Shown here piece after piece: positions 6,937-15,404 of a stretch of DNA of 64,000 nucleotides. How positions within the stretch are numbered: position 1 is the stretch's first letter; each line of letters starts with the position of its first letter. Made by a program: the position numbers and the translations under genes. The DNA lies in assembly GCF_001548675.1 (NCBI RefSeq), contig NZ_CP010834.1, positions 248,001 through 312,000 on the forward strand, written 5' to 3'. Source of the stretch: Methanobrevibacter sp. YE315. Its GTDB lineage: Archaea; Methanobacteriota; Methanobacteria; Methanobacteriales; Methanobacteriaceae. Below the pieces are notes generated by a model. It was not told the DNA's origin. It saw only the letters and a list, made by a program, of their open reading frames with translations, and did not search any database.

Positions 6937-8457
6937 TTGTTCGAATCATTGAAAAAGAAATTTTCACGTACAAGTGAAAAGTTGGAAGAGGAGCTTATTG
7001 AAGAAGCAGAAAAAGAAAACAATCTTCAAGAGGAATCTGGTAAAAGATTTTCATTTTTCTCATTCGGGAGGAAAAAAGAAGATGTTGAAGAAGATGAATC
7101 TAATCTACTTCCTGAAGCTGATGACGAAGAGGTCGATGAAGAAATTGAAGAAAGCATAGGCACTGAAACAGAAGAAGCTGAAGAAAAAGTCGAAGAGAAG
7201 AAATCTCGCTTCTGGAGTCGCAGCAAGGATAAATCTGATGAGGAAGAAGAGGAAGATGATGAAGATTTAGATGATGATGAAGAAGAAGAGGTTGTTGAAG
7301 AGAAGAAATCTCGCTTCTGGAGTCGCAGCAAGGATAAATCTGATGAGGAAGAAGAGGAAGATGATGAAGATTTAGATGATGATGAAGAAGAAGAGGTTGT
7401 TGAAGAGAAGAAATCTCATTTCTGGAGTCGCAGCAAGGATAAATCTGATGAAGATGAAGATGAAGATGAAGATGAAGAGGAAAAAGAGGAAAAATCTCAT
7501 TTCTGGTCTAGATCTAAAAAAGAATCTGCTGACGGCGAAGCCAGTGGAGGAATTTTCTCATTCGTAACAGAAAAAACCATTTCAGAAAAACATGTTGAAG
7601 ATATATTATTCGAACTTGAAATGGAACTCCTTCAAGGAGATGTTGCAATGGAAGTTGCAACCGAAGTTGTTGAGAATGTAAAAGAAAACCTCGTCGGTAA
7701 AAAAATCAAAAGAAGCAATGATATCACAGAATACACATTCTATGCATTGAGAGATGCAGTAGCTGAAATCATTGATATTCCAGGAAAATCAATGACTGAA
7801 ATGATTGAAGAGAAAAAGGCCGCCGGCGAACCTCTTGTTGTAATGTTTGTTGGAATCAACGGTACCGGTAAAACAACAACCATCGGTAAATTAGCTAATT
7901 ACTATCTTAAAAAAGGTTACACTCCTGTAATTGCCGCTTCAGATACTTTCAGGGCAGGAGCTATTGAACAGGTTACCTATCACGCTGATAATGTTGGAGT
8001 TAAAATCATTAAACACCAAAAAGGTTCAGATCCTGCGGCTGTTGCATATGACGCTGTGGAACATGCAAAAGCTCAAGGAAAAGAGTTAGTTTTAATTGAT
8101 ACTGCAGGTAGAATGCAGACTAATACCAATCTTATGGATGAAATGAAAAAGATTAAGAGAGTTTCAAAACCTGATTTAGTCATATTTGTAGGTGATGCAT
8201 TAACAGGTAATGATGCAACCGAACAGGCTAAAAAATTCAATGAAGCTATTGATATTGACGGTGTAATTTTAACTAAAGCTGATGCAGACAGTAAAGGCGG
8301 TGCATCACTTTCAATTGGTTATGTAATTAAAAAACCAATCATGTTTTTAGGTGTAGGCCAAGGATATGATGATATTAAAGAATATGATGCTGAATGGATG
8401 TTGAATCAACTATTCAGTGATGTGGATGAAGAGGAATTGGCAGCTGTGGAGGATTAG
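6937..8457 (+). CDS. ftsY: Signal recognition particle receptor FtsY with expanded acidic N-terminus
   Basis: A protein of 506 residues, longer than the usual 320-410 of archaeal FtsY. Residues 1-200 are a highly charged acidic region with blocks SxFWSRSK separated by D/E runs. The NG domain follows from about residue 205: P loop GINGTGKTT at 307, SDTFRAGA, DTAGRM near 388, and a TKAD motif near 445, ending with GVGQGYDDI. FtsY docks the SRP-ribosome complex at the membrane. Start is TTG at 6937, with AAAGGTTG at 6920 upstream. The capA-like gene begins 3 bases after the stop. Confidence 0.95.
   Translation: MFESLKKKFSRTSEKLEEELIEEAEKENNLQEESGKRFSFFSFGRKKEDVEEDESNLLPEADDEEVDEEIEESIGTETEEAEEKVEEKKSRFWSRSKDKSDEEEEEDDEDLDDDEEEEVVEEKKSRFWSRSKDKSDEEEEEDDEDLDDDEEEEVVEEKKSHFWSRSKDKSDEDEDEDEDEEEKEEKSHFWSRSKKESADGEASGGIFSFVTEKTISEKHVEDILFELEMELLQGDVAMEVATEVVENVKENLVGKKIKRSNDITEYTFYALRDAVAEIIDIPGKSMTEMIEEKKAAGEPLVVMFVGINGTGKTTTIGKLANYYLKKGYTPVIAASDTFRAGAIEQVTYHADNVGVKIIKHQKGSDPAAVAYDAVEHAKAQGKELVLIDTAGRMQTNTNLMDEMKKIKRVSKPDLVIFVGDALTGNDATEQAKKFNEAIDIDGVILTKADADSKGGASLSIGYVIKKPIMFLGVGQGYDDIKEYDAEWMLNQLFSDVDEEELAAVED
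7192..7401 (+). repeat. Two identical 105-base tandem repeats inside ftsY
   Basis: Bases 7192-7296 and 7297-7401 appear identical. Each encodes 35 residues (protein 86-120 and 121-155) starting EEKKSRFWSRSKDKSDE. A third, diverged copy begins at 7402 with SHFWSRSK and a fourth partial block at about 7489. The period is a multiple of three, so the frame is kept. Confidence 0.93.
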
Positions 8458-8460
8458 GTC

Positions 8461-9519
8461 ATGAAACTTAAGCATATTTTACTCATAATTCTATTAATTC
8501 TGCTTGTAGTTGCTACAGGAGCTACATTAATCGGTGAATTTAAAGAGATGGTCACTGAACCTAAGGGAAATGCTTCTGTTGTAGTTACAGGTGATGTTAT
8601 GTTTGCTCGAAATATGCCTGCGGTTTTAGACTTTGATTCCAGTCCATTTAGAGGAGTGACTGATGTAGTTTCAACTGCAGATTTATTGCTGATTAACTTT
8701 GAAAATGCGGCCACATCATCGGAAGATGCTGTGAAGGGTGATGTTCCTTTAAAATGCGACCCAAGTTATGTTCCATTAGCCAAAGCCAATAATAATACTG
8801 TTGCAGCTCTGGCAAATAATCATGCATGTGATTATGGAATTTCAGGTATGAGAGACACTATTTCCAATCTGAAAGATGCCGGAATAACTCCAATGGGTGC
8901 CGGTGAAACAGAAGCAGATGCTCACAAAGCATACACTGAAGTAATCAACGGAAGAAAAATAACTGTATTGAATTATATGGATTCAAATGATTTTTCCGAA
9001 TATAGCTATGATGTCATGCCTTATGCTAACGGCTCTTCACCGGGATATTCCGCATACAGTTCCCAGGATGCACAAAAACAAATTTCTGAACATAATGATT
9101 CGGATTTAATTGTGGCATATTTACATTTCGGAAACGAATATTCCCACTCTCCAAATGAAGATCAAGTTAAGATGGCACATGAATTAATCGATTATGGGGC
9201 AGATGTGGTTATTGGTTCCCATCCTCATGTAACTCAAGGAATTGAGATGTATAAGGACAGACCAATATTTTACAGTTTAGGAAACTTCATTTTCGACCAA
9301 TCTAATGAAGATACACATACAGCTTACTTTGTTCAGTTGAATTTAGTAAATGATACATGTAACTGTAATGTTTATCCAATCCATATTTCCAATTACTTGC
9401 CGATTCACATGGGTACTGAAGATGGTTATAATCTTTTAAGTGGATTAACTCCTAACTGCGAGGAATTGGATATTACAAATGGTGTAGGTAGACTTAATTT
9501 CACTTTGTCTGACAAGTGA
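8461..9519 (+). CDS. CapA-family (PGA_cap) metallophosphatase-like membrane protein
   Basis: A protein of 352 residues with one N-terminal membrane segment (LLIILLILLVVATGATLI), so the rest is outside the cell or anchored. Conserved CapA/PgsA blocks are visible in order: VVVTGDVMFARN, LLINFENA, ALANNHACDYG, YLHFGNEY, VVIGSHPHVTQG and FYSLGNFIFD. These include the H and D/N metal ligands of the calcineurin-like fold. Bacterial CapA takes part in poly-gamma-glutamate synthesis or export; in this methanogen the role is unknown and could concern the cell wall. It follows ftsY by 3 bases and shares its transcript. Confidence 0.87.
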   Translation: MKLKHILLIILLILLVVATGATLIGEFKEMVTEPKGNASVVVTGDVMFARNMPAVLDFDSSPFRGVTDVVSTADLLLINFENAATSSEDAVKGDVPLKCDPSYVPLAKANNNTVAALANNHACDYGISGMRDTISNLKDAGITPMGAGETEADAHKAYTEVINGRKITVLNYMDSNDFSEYSYDVMPYANGSSPGYSAYSSQDAQKQISEHNDSDLIVAYLHFGNEYSHSPNEDQVKMAHELIDYGADVVIGSHPHVTQGIEMYKDRPIFYSLGNFIFDQSNEDTHTAYFVQLNLVNDTCNCNVYPIHISNYLPIHMGTEDGYNLLSGLTPNCEELDITNGVGRLNFTLSDK

Positions 9520-9541
9520 GGTTTAACAGATTAATTTCGTA

Positions 9542-9564
9542 TAAGTGATTTCAATAATCACTTA
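9542..9564. terminator. Hairpin between convergent genes
   Basis: TAAGTGATT at 9542-9550 is perfectly complementary to AATCACTTA at 9556-9564, with the five-base loop TCAAT. It lies 23 bases after the capA-like stop and reaches the stop codon of the convergent minus-strand gene, followed by T-rich sequence. A two-way terminator is likely. Confidence 0.6.
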
Positions 9565-9939
9565 CCATTTTCTTTTTGAAAGTGCTTTCAATCTCTTTTT
9601 TTCTATATTTTTCTCTTTTTCTGATTGGTATTGCCTTTTCTGGCGATTGGTTGTTGTTTCATTGTTTCTCATAATTGTTATAAGGTCAATTGAATTGCCG
9701 CTACAACCCATCAATACTCTGATTTCTTTGTAGTCTTTGTTAATTGGGGCCGGAAATACGACTGCATATGTATTGCTGTCTATATGCTCCCAGCTAATTG
9801 GTTCTTCATTCATTATGCAATCTATGATATATTGCCTTGATATTCCATTATCCTGCAATCTTTCAATGAAATGTCTGTTTTCAAAACACCAATTTATGCC
9901 TGATGTTTCACCCATTATAAATTTGTCAAATACGTTCAT
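9562..9939 (-). CDS. Small DUF4258-like protein
   Basis: A protein of 125 residues from the ATG at 9939. The pattern INWCFENRHFIERLQDNGISRQYIIDCIMNEEP, then YAVVFPAP, then IRVLMGC and DLITIMR resembles DUF4258-type proteins, a small fold seen near toxins and in phage islands. The C-terminal 30 residues are basic (KRQYQSEKEKNIEKKRLKALSKRKW). The longer frame from 10020 would run over the transporter start and is not preferred. No partner gene is next to it. Function unknown. Confidence 0.65.
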   Translation of the reverse strand: MNVFDKFIMGETSGINWCFENRHFIERLQDNGISRQYIIDCIMNEEPISWEHIDSNTYAVVFPAPINKDYKEIRVLMGCSGNSIDLITIMRNNETTTNRQKRQYQSEKEKNIEKKRLKALSKRKW

Positions 9940-9957
9940 CAAAATTAATATGTAAAA

Positions 9958-9970
9958 CTTATTATATATT
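9958..9970 (+). promoter_or_regulatory. TATA box of the transporter gene, leaderless start
   Basis: CTTATTATATATT is centred about 25 bases before the ATG at 9990, so transcription probably begins at the start codon. Confidence 0.45.
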
Positions 9971-9989
9971 GTTTTACAAAAATTTAAGT

Positions 9990-11444
9990 ATGAGTCAAAG
10001 GGTGCAATGGGATTCAACATTGGCTTTTATTTTTGCAATGGTGGGAGCCGCTGTTGGTCTGGGTAATATTTGGAGATTTAGTTATGTACTTTATTCTAAT
10101 GGTGGTGGATCATTTTTCATCCCATACTTTGTAGCAATTGCTATAATGGGAGTTCCTTTTTTAATATTGGAATATGGTGTTGGTTTCTCATTTAAGGAAT
10201 CGTTTTCAAATATTTTGCGGGAGATTAAACCCCAATTCGAGTTAATTGCCTGGATGTTGGTTTTATTTGTATTTCTAGTTACAGTCTATTACATGGTTAT
10301 TTTAGGTTGGGACTTTGTATATCTTATGAGCAGTTTTAAATTCAACTGGGGAACAGATACTGCAGCATTCTTTGTAAATGAGGTAGGTGGAAGTTCAAAC
10401 CTTGCTGATGCGGGTTATCTTTTAATACCTACAACTATTGCAGTTTTAGTATTGTGGTTTATTTTATGGTTTATTTCACAAAAGAATATTGATGAAGGTA
10501 TCGGTAAAGTTTCAAAATTCCTCATTCCGGCCTTATTTGTTATAATGGCAGTCATCATTGTTTATGCGTTAACCTTGCCGGGAGCAAGCATAGGAATTAG
10601 CACTCTTTTAACTCCTGACTGGAGCAAGTTATTGGACATAAACATCTGGCTTGCGGCATTTGCCCAAATTATATTTTCATTGAGTATGGGTCAGGCCATC
10701 GCAACCACATATGCAAGCTATTTGCCTGATGACTCCAAATTAATTGATAATGTCTTGATTGTTGTTGCATCAAACTCATTATTTGAAATATGTACTGCAT
10801 TTGGCGTATTTTCAATTCTTGGACATATGTCCTATTCATTTGGTATGCCAATGGTTCAGTTAATTACTGAAGGTACTGGTTTGGTATTTGTTGTTTTCCC
10901 AATGATTTTCAATGTAATGGGTCCTATTGGTCACGTTTTAGCACCGTTATTCTTTTTAGCAATTCTATTTGCAGGAATAACTTCTGCATTAGGATTTTTC
11001 GAACCGATGTTAAGCTCAGCCACTGAAAAATTTGGCTGGTCAAGGAAAAAAACTGCAACCCTGCTGTCAATTGTTGGTTGCGCAATTTCACTATTGCTAA
11101 CATGCGGAATAGGCAGTTATCTTGTTCAAATCATTGACACTTTTGTAAATGAATTTGGAATATTGCTTTTAATTGCCGTACAATGTATTATATTTGCATG
11201 GTTCTATGGTGTTGATAAATTTTTACCTGCATTGAATAAGTGTTCTTCATTTAAAGTCGGTAAAATATGGATGTTTATAATCAAATACTTATTGCCTGCT
11301 TTTTTAATCATTATCTGGTTAATTGGTATTGTAAAATTGTTTTCAACATCAAATGGCTTAGAATTGCTTATTGATTCAGTAATAGTTATTGTGATAGCGG
11401 TTCTTTCAGTTCTATTGTCCAAAATTAATTATATTACTAAATAA
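9990..11444 (+). CDS. Sodium:neurotransmitter symporter (NSS/SNF) family transporter
   Basis: A protein of 484 residues, almost wholly hydrophobic with about 11-12 membrane segments. The N-terminal signature of the LeuT family is clear: FAMVGAAVGLGNIWRFSY, followed by NGGGSFFIPYF and the EYGVG motif. The unwound TM1 motif (AVGLGNIWRF) forms the substrate and sodium site in LeuT. The substrate is probably an amino acid but cannot be read from the sequence. The ATG at 9990 is chosen over a TTG at 9969 because a TATA box sits 25 bases before it and no ribosome binding site is present, which suggests a leaderless message. Confidence 0.93.
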   Translation: MSQRVQWDSTLAFIFAMVGAAVGLGNIWRFSYVLYSNGGGSFFIPYFVAIAIMGVPFLILEYGVGFSFKESFSNILREIKPQFELIAWMLVLFVFLVTVYYMVILGWDFVYLMSSFKFNWGTDTAAFFVNEVGGSSNLADAGYLLIPTTIAVLVLWFILWFISQKNIDEGIGKVSKFLIPALFVIMAVIIVYALTLPGASIGISTLLTPDWSKLLDINIWLAAFAQIIFSLSMGQAIATTYASYLPDDSKLIDNVLIVVASNSLFEICTAFGVFSILGHMSYSFGMPMVQLITEGTGLVFVVFPMIFNVMGPIGHVLAPLFFLAILFAGITSALGFFEPMLSSATEKFGWSRKKTATLLSIVGCAISLLLTCGIGSYLVQIIDTFVNEFGILLLIAVQCIIFAWFYGVDKFLPALNKCSSFKVGKIWMFIIKYLLPAFLIIIWLIGIVKLFSTSNGLELLIDSVIVIVIAVLSVLLSKINYITK

Positions 11445-11611
11445 CTTTTCCCTATTTTCCATTATTTCATTGAAAAAATATGACATATAATTAATTGCAC
11501 GAGGGATTTAATCATTTTTAGATGGTATTCCATTAAAATTATTGGGCTGTTTTTTAGAATTCAAGTTTATAAAATAAAAGAAGATATATTAAATCATGTT
11601 ATCTGCATGAT

Positions 11612-11827
11612 TCAATAAGTTTTGTATGCATCGTAACCTGCATATAAATGGTATAATGTACTAATCGCACTTCCAAAAATGTTGTTGGCAAAATAATAGA
11701 TTAATGCATGAATCACAAGCATTACTATAAAAAAGATTATGGCTCTTTTTTTATATCCATTAATCGCCTGACCAAGTCCTGGAAGTATAAAGGATAATAC
11801 TCCATTTACCAAGGCATCATTTTCCAT
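11612..11827 (-). CDS. Small TM2-like membrane protein
   Basis: A protein of 71 residues with two membrane segments. The first, VLSFILPGLGQAINGYKKRAI, has the P-G-x-G-Q-x-x-x-G pattern of TM2-like small membrane proteins, and the second is IIFFIVMLVIHALIYYFA. A GAGGTGA ribosome binding site precedes the ATG. It lies 10 bases downstream of the CPBP gene on the same strand, so the two form an operon. Function unknown. Confidence 0.75.
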   Translation of the reverse strand: MENDALVNGVLSFILPGLGQAINGYKKRAIIFFIVMLVIHALIYYFANNIFGSAISTLYHLYAGYDAYKTY

Positions 11828-11837
11828 TTTTTCACCT

Positions 11838-12536
11838 CTAAACTCCTAATAATAGTAGAATAAAAATAAATGCATCTGTAAAAAGATGAGACATGTAGGG
11901 AACAAATAGGTTTTTAGTTTTATAATAACCATAAATTTCAAATATGGTTCCTAAGCCCTGAATTAACAATGCGGAAGCTATTGTAATTGTAAATCCATCA
12001 TAATGGAGCAGTCCAAATCCAATCATGATCATAATTGCCGATACAACCATTGCCAATTTACGATTTGAAGTGTATTTGTAAACAAGCCTCATAATAATCA
12101 TGAGCGGAATGAATTTCAATAATTCTTCTCCCATCATTGAAAATATTAAGGATATGGTCATTTCCACATTAACAACAAACGCATCATCGACCACACTACT
12201 TTCCAGACCCGCTAGTGTTATTATTTCTCCCATAACAACTGAGTATATGATGTAACCTATAAAAAGAAGAACTGCCAAGCCTATCTCTTTTTTTGTCGGT
12301 TTTGTGAATATTAAAGAATAATCCCAATTTGAAAAGTAAAGTAATGGGATTAAAATTCCAAAACAGAAAATTAAAGATCCAATAAACGGATATTGGATAC
12401 TTACAATGATATTTAATAAAAATGAGATAAAAACACAGATTAACAATACAATCCATGCTGTTTTTGAAATTCTCGGATTGTGATTATAATAGGGAAAATC
12501 TTTGGCGCCATCTTCAAATTTAAAAAAATCACTCAT
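11838..12536 (-). CDS. CPBP-family intramembrane protease-like protein
   Basis: A protein of 232 residues with about seven membrane segments. The ABI/CPBP blocks can be seen: MMGEELLKFIPL (motif 1, Glu pair), GFGLLHYDGF (motif 2, F/L-x-x-x-H) and YMSHLFTDAF (motif 3, H-x-x-x-D). The arginine normally found five residues after the first Glu in motif 1 is not at that position, with K one place earlier, so activity is uncertain. CPBP proteins include prenyl-protein proteases and bacteriocin-immunity proteins. The ATG at 12536 follows GTGAT; a GTG at 12545 is an alternative. A TATA-like TTATAA sits near 12574 on the minus strand. Confidence 0.75.
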   Translation of the reverse strand: MSDFFKFEDGAKDFPYYNHNPRISKTAWIVLLICVFISFLLNIIVSIQYPFIGSLIFCFGILIPLLYFSNWDYSLIFTKPTKKEIGLAVLLFIGYIIYSVVMGEIITLAGLESSVVDDAFVVNVEMTISLIFSMMGEELLKFIPLMIIMRLVYKYTSNRKLAMVVSAIMIMIGFGLLHYDGFTITIASALLIQGLGTIFEIYGYYKTKNLFVPYMSHLFTDAFIFILLLLGV

Positions 12537-12905
12537 TTCAATCACTAAGTTAATATTATTTCATAATAACTTATAAAATTTGCCGGCAAGTAAAAAAATT
12601 GTTAATAAAAAAATAGGGGTTGTTAAGTCTAAAGGATAAACCTTTAGACCTTAAACTAAAAATAATTTTAGTATAACACGGGAGTGTGTTACAAATAAAT
12701 ATATGATTTCAGGTATTATTTAAATTTTAACTTATTTTTACATGCCTAAAAATTCTTTTATCAATTTATAATAATTTTCAAGATAAACGTAGTTGACATT
12801 TTCCGTTTTTCAACATTTAAAATTGCATTGAATACTATTTTTAGCATAACTTTTTATTTTAGGTAGGAACATAATATTAATTAACAGTTTTTTGGGGGTT
12901 TTGAA
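12537..12905. other. Intergenic region between divergent genes with a strong hairpin
   Basis: The region separates the CPBP gene and the secreted-protein gene. It holds the promoter of each and one clear inverted repeat, GTCTAAAGG at 12627-12635 and CCTTTAGAC at 12641-12649, with a five-base loop. The hairpin lies just past a GGGGTT stretch. I see no gene in it. Confidence 0.5.
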
Positions 12906-13331
12906 ATGAATAAAAAAATAGTAGTTATTTTATCTTTAACTATTTTGGCTATTTTGGCCGTAGGTGCTGTGTCCGCAGCTGAAGTAACTATCGGGGGATT
13001 GAATTTCACTGTTCCGGATGGCTACAAAGAAAACGTGACACAGGAAATTGTAAATTCGGAAAATCAAGTTGGCAGAATTAATTACACCATGAATGCAAAA
13101 GTATTTGAAAAAGGAAACAGTGAGATTGCAGTGCTTGTTAGCGATTATGGAATCTATAATGTTACCGATGAAATTGTACAACTCGTCGGCGGACAGCAAA
13201 AAACCATAAAAAACGTTTCAGGCTTCTATAATATGGATGGTAATTTCACCTCATTTAGCTTTGCTAAAAATGGTGACTTAGTTGTTCTATCAGCTAATGA
13301 TGAAAAAGCTATTGAAGACTTTTTAGGATGA
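12906..13331 (+). CDS. Small secreted protein
   Basis: A protein of 141 residues. Residues 1-24 are a signal peptide (KKIVVILSLTILAILAVGAVSAA), almost the same type as in the adhesins of this window. The mature part (VTIGGLNFTVPDGYKEN ... FEKGNSEIAVLVSDYG ... FLG) resembles short exported Methanobrevibacter proteins of unknown role. It carries several N-x-S/T sites. Start ATG follows GGGGGTTTTGAA. The gene converges on the next one, with a shared A/T-tract terminator. Confidence 0.75.
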   Translation: MNKKIVVILSLTILAILAVGAVSAAEVTIGGLNFTVPDGYKENVTQEIVNSENQVGRINYTMNAKVFEKGNSEIAVLVSDYGIYNVTDEIVQLVGGQQKTIKNVSGFYNMDGNFTSFSFAKNGDLVVLSANDEKAIEDFLG

Positions 13332-13342
13332 TTCAATTCATT

Positions 13343-13374
13343 CTACTTATTTTTTTTAAAAAAAGAAAAAAAGG
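13343..13374. terminator. T-tract/A-tract between convergent genes
   Basis: TTTTTTTT at 13350 followed by AAAAAAAGAAAAAAAGG gives a U-rich end to both transcripts, and the two tracts can pair. It lies between stop codons at 13331 (+) and 13381 (-). Confidence 0.5.
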
Positions 13375-13380
13375 AGTACT

Positions 13381-14289
13381 CTAGAAGAACTGAGTACTGC
13401 TGTCAGGATTTAAAGTTACAGTTTGAGTGCACTGCAGATTACCGTCTAAATCATATAATTCGATATATGCTTTGTCAGGATAATGAGTATATGCATCTGC
13501 ACTGTTAATATTCACATATCCATCATCACCGATAGTTGCTGTAACCATATTTCCAACGTTTAAGCTATTGCCGTCACGATAATATTTGATTTTAATTATA
13601 ATGGATTCACCAGGGTGCCCTCCATCAATGTAAATTTTAGCATTGGTCTTATCGTCTAGGCCTGATCCGGTTTTGAAGATACCTCCACCAATGTAAATCT
13701 GACCACTAGTCTTTTTACGTGTATCCTCAGTTTTTTTCGGTTCTGGTTTTGGTTTTGGCTTTTCAACTGTTTTTATTACCTTTTTGACAGGTGTTGTATT
13801 TTCCTTAGCTTTAGGTGAGGTAATATTGTCTGTGTTTTTGATTTTAACAGAGTCAATCATTTCATTTAAGACATGGAGATCGGAACCAATAAGAATCAAA
13901 TCAGTATTATTTATTGTTTTAACAATTTGATAGCCTCCATTTGAATGGTATACCTTTTCTGTACCGTTTTTATTGATTAAATCCATGCTTATAGGAATTA
14001 ATTTATCAGTCATATTCTTATTAATTATTATGCCTTCAACCTCTTTAGTATAATTGCCGCTATTTTTCCAATAGACCATTCCTTTATCGCTTTCATTCAT
14101 AATATTTTTAATTGTGAAATTTGAACCTTCAGGAACCTTTATATCAAAATATTTAAAATCAGCGTTTTTTAGATTAACATCATATGCAGTTACATTTTCT
14201 TTAGGTGTGGTGTTTTGTGCAATGACAATCCCTCCCAAGACCAGTAAGATAACTGCAATTGCTGCGATAATAATTGTTTTTGAATTCAT
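13381..14289 (-). CDS. Membrane-anchored extracytoplasmic protein with KP-rich linker
   Basis: A protein of 302 residues. An uncleaved or lipid-like N-terminal membrane segment (TIIIAAIAVILLVLGGIVIA) is followed by an Asn/Thr-rich domain of about 140 residues, a proline-lysine linker (KPKPKPEPKK near residue 180), and a C-terminal beta-rich domain (GQIYIGGGIFKTGSG ... YIELYDLDGNLQCTQTVTL). The ATG at 14289 follows AGGTG; a GTG at 14298 is an alternative. I do not recognise the family. The sugar-wall-like linker and sequons suggest a surface role. Confidence 0.7.
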   Translation of the reverse strand: MNSKTIIIAAIAVILLVLGGIVIAQNTTPKENVTAYDVNLKNADFKYFDIKVPEGSNFTIKNIMNESDKGMVYWKNSGNYTKEVEGIIINKNMTDKLIPISMDLINKNGTEKVYHSNGGYQIVKTINNTDLILIGSDLHVLNEMIDSVKIKNTDNITSPKAKENTTPVKKVIKTVEKPKPKPEPKKTEDTRKKTSGQIYIGGGIFKTGSGLDDKTNAKIYIDGGHPGESIIIKIKYYRDGNSLNVGNMVTATIGDDGYVNINSADAYTHYPDKAYIELYDLDGNLQCTQTVTLNPDSSTQFF

Positions 14290-14429
14290 TTTATACACCT
14301 ACTTGATATTATGGTCGGTCTAATATATATTATTTAATTATTAAGATAGACAAATAATGAATTGTGTAAAATAAAATTTCAATTATTCTTTTTGAAGTTA
14401 ATTGGCACAAAAATTATTAGGTGAAAAAA

Positions 14430-14612
14430 ATGGATGACAAAGAAAAAGTGATTGAAGCATTCAGAAATTCCGAAGACCCTTTAAACGCTAAAAAGGTAAG
14501 TGAACTTTCTGGTGTTGAGAAAAAAGAAGTAGATAAAATCATGAAAGAATTAAAAAAGGATGAAACTATAGTTTCTCCAAAAAGATGTTATTGGACACTC
14601 GCTGAAAAATAA
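14430..14612 (+). CDS. Small winged-helix DNA-binding protein
   Basis: A protein of 60 residues: KVIEAFRNSEDPLNAKKVSELSG, then EKKEVDKIMKELKKDETIVSP and CYWTLA. The helix-turn-helix pattern (separate-x-x-LSG followed by a recognition helix and a beta wing ending in YW) is that of a minimal winged helix, seen as stand-alone small proteins in methanogens. The ATG at 14430 follows AGGTGA at 14420. It stands alone, and no regulated target can be named. Confidence 0.75.
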   Translation: MDDKEKVIEAFRNSEDPLNAKKVSELSGVEKKEVDKIMKELKKDETIVSPKRCYWTLAEK

Positions 14613-15209
14613 TATCTTTTACTTTTTTCTATTTTTTGAATAAAAGTTTTATAATGAGTTTCTTGAATGGAATTTTTTTCTAGAAAATGCATATCTTTCC
14701 TTCATTTTTTATTTTTTCAGCTTTTTCATTATTTATGTTTGAAATTTCATGCTTTTGAAATTTAGATTTAATTTTATTTATTTTAAATATCTTTTTTTAA
14801 ATGAAGTTCAATTGACTATATGATACATCCTTAAAAAGGGAGTTTCAGCAACTTTTCATTTTTAAGTTTTAAGAAGGCATACATTTTTTCGATTTTTTAA
14901 AAATTCATCATTTTCGGATAACTGTCTTTCATATGGGGTGTTTTATTTTATAATTTAAAGATCAGATAATCCACATTAAAATATCTGCAGTTTATAGTTT
15001 TTATGGATAAGGGGGCTCTGATTATCTTTTATTGTAAAAAAATAGCCTCCTAGTAAGTCTTTATTTTTTCCATATTTTTAGTTTAAAAAAATGGCTATTC
15101 TTATTTTGTCGAATAATGCTTTAAAATTTATAATTTCAATGATTAAAGCTTTATTAGAGATGATTCAATTTTATATTTTTGTTTTCAAAAAATACATTAA
15201 TTTTCATGC

Positions 15210-15222
15210 TTTACACTTGAAA
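15210..15222 (-). promoter_or_regulatory. Isolated mini-ORB-like 13-mer
   Basis: TTTACACTTGAAA is identical to the 13-base Orc1/Cdc6 binding repeat I recall for Methanothermobacter thermautotrophicus. Its flank TGCACCTCT also matches the copies at 23751-23771 and 23804-23824, which are in the opposite orientation. Confidence 0.5.
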
Positions 15223-15336
15223 TGCACCTCTCACCTATGAGTAAAAATCATGGTAATTTTATCAGAATCACGAGTTTTTCATTATTTTTTTATTTTTTTA
15301 AAATAAGTGGTAAATTGGAAAATTGCCTTATTTTAA

Positions 15337-15350
15337 TAATTTATATATAG
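15337..15350 (+). promoter_or_regulatory. TATA box of the first adhesin gene
   Basis: AATTTATATATAG lies about 60 bases before the TTG start; initiation near 15370 would leave a leader of about 35 bases that contains the AGGGAG ribosome binding site at 15388-15393. Confidence 0.5.
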
Positions 15351-15404
15351 GCGTGGCTAATAGATAATCAATTATATATTAACATTTAGGGAGATGTTAT
15401 TATT

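Larger units (their letters stand above)
14613..15404. other. Long AT-rich intergenic region with a single mini-ORB-like element
   Basis: About 790 bases without a credible gene. It holds oligo-T stretches after the winged-helix gene, a T/A-rich promoter region for the adhesin, and one exact 13-mer (TTTACACTTGAAA at 15210-15222) that extends into TGCACCTCT, the same 22-base element found in the 23.7 kb array. A short inverted repeat, GCTTTAA with TTAAAGC, lies near 15118-15150. Confidence 0.6.

Noticed and set aside
7026-7567. Overlapping Ser-rich and Met/Lys-rich frames in ftsY
   Set aside because: They arise from the GAA/GAT repeats read in other frames.
9545-9955. Two plus-strand frames opposite the DUF4258-like gene
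   Set aside because: They lack start signals and resemble no family, while the minus frame has a family-like pattern.
12196-12456. Minus-strand frame inside the CPBP gene
   Set aside because: It overlaps a well-supported membrane protein in another frame.
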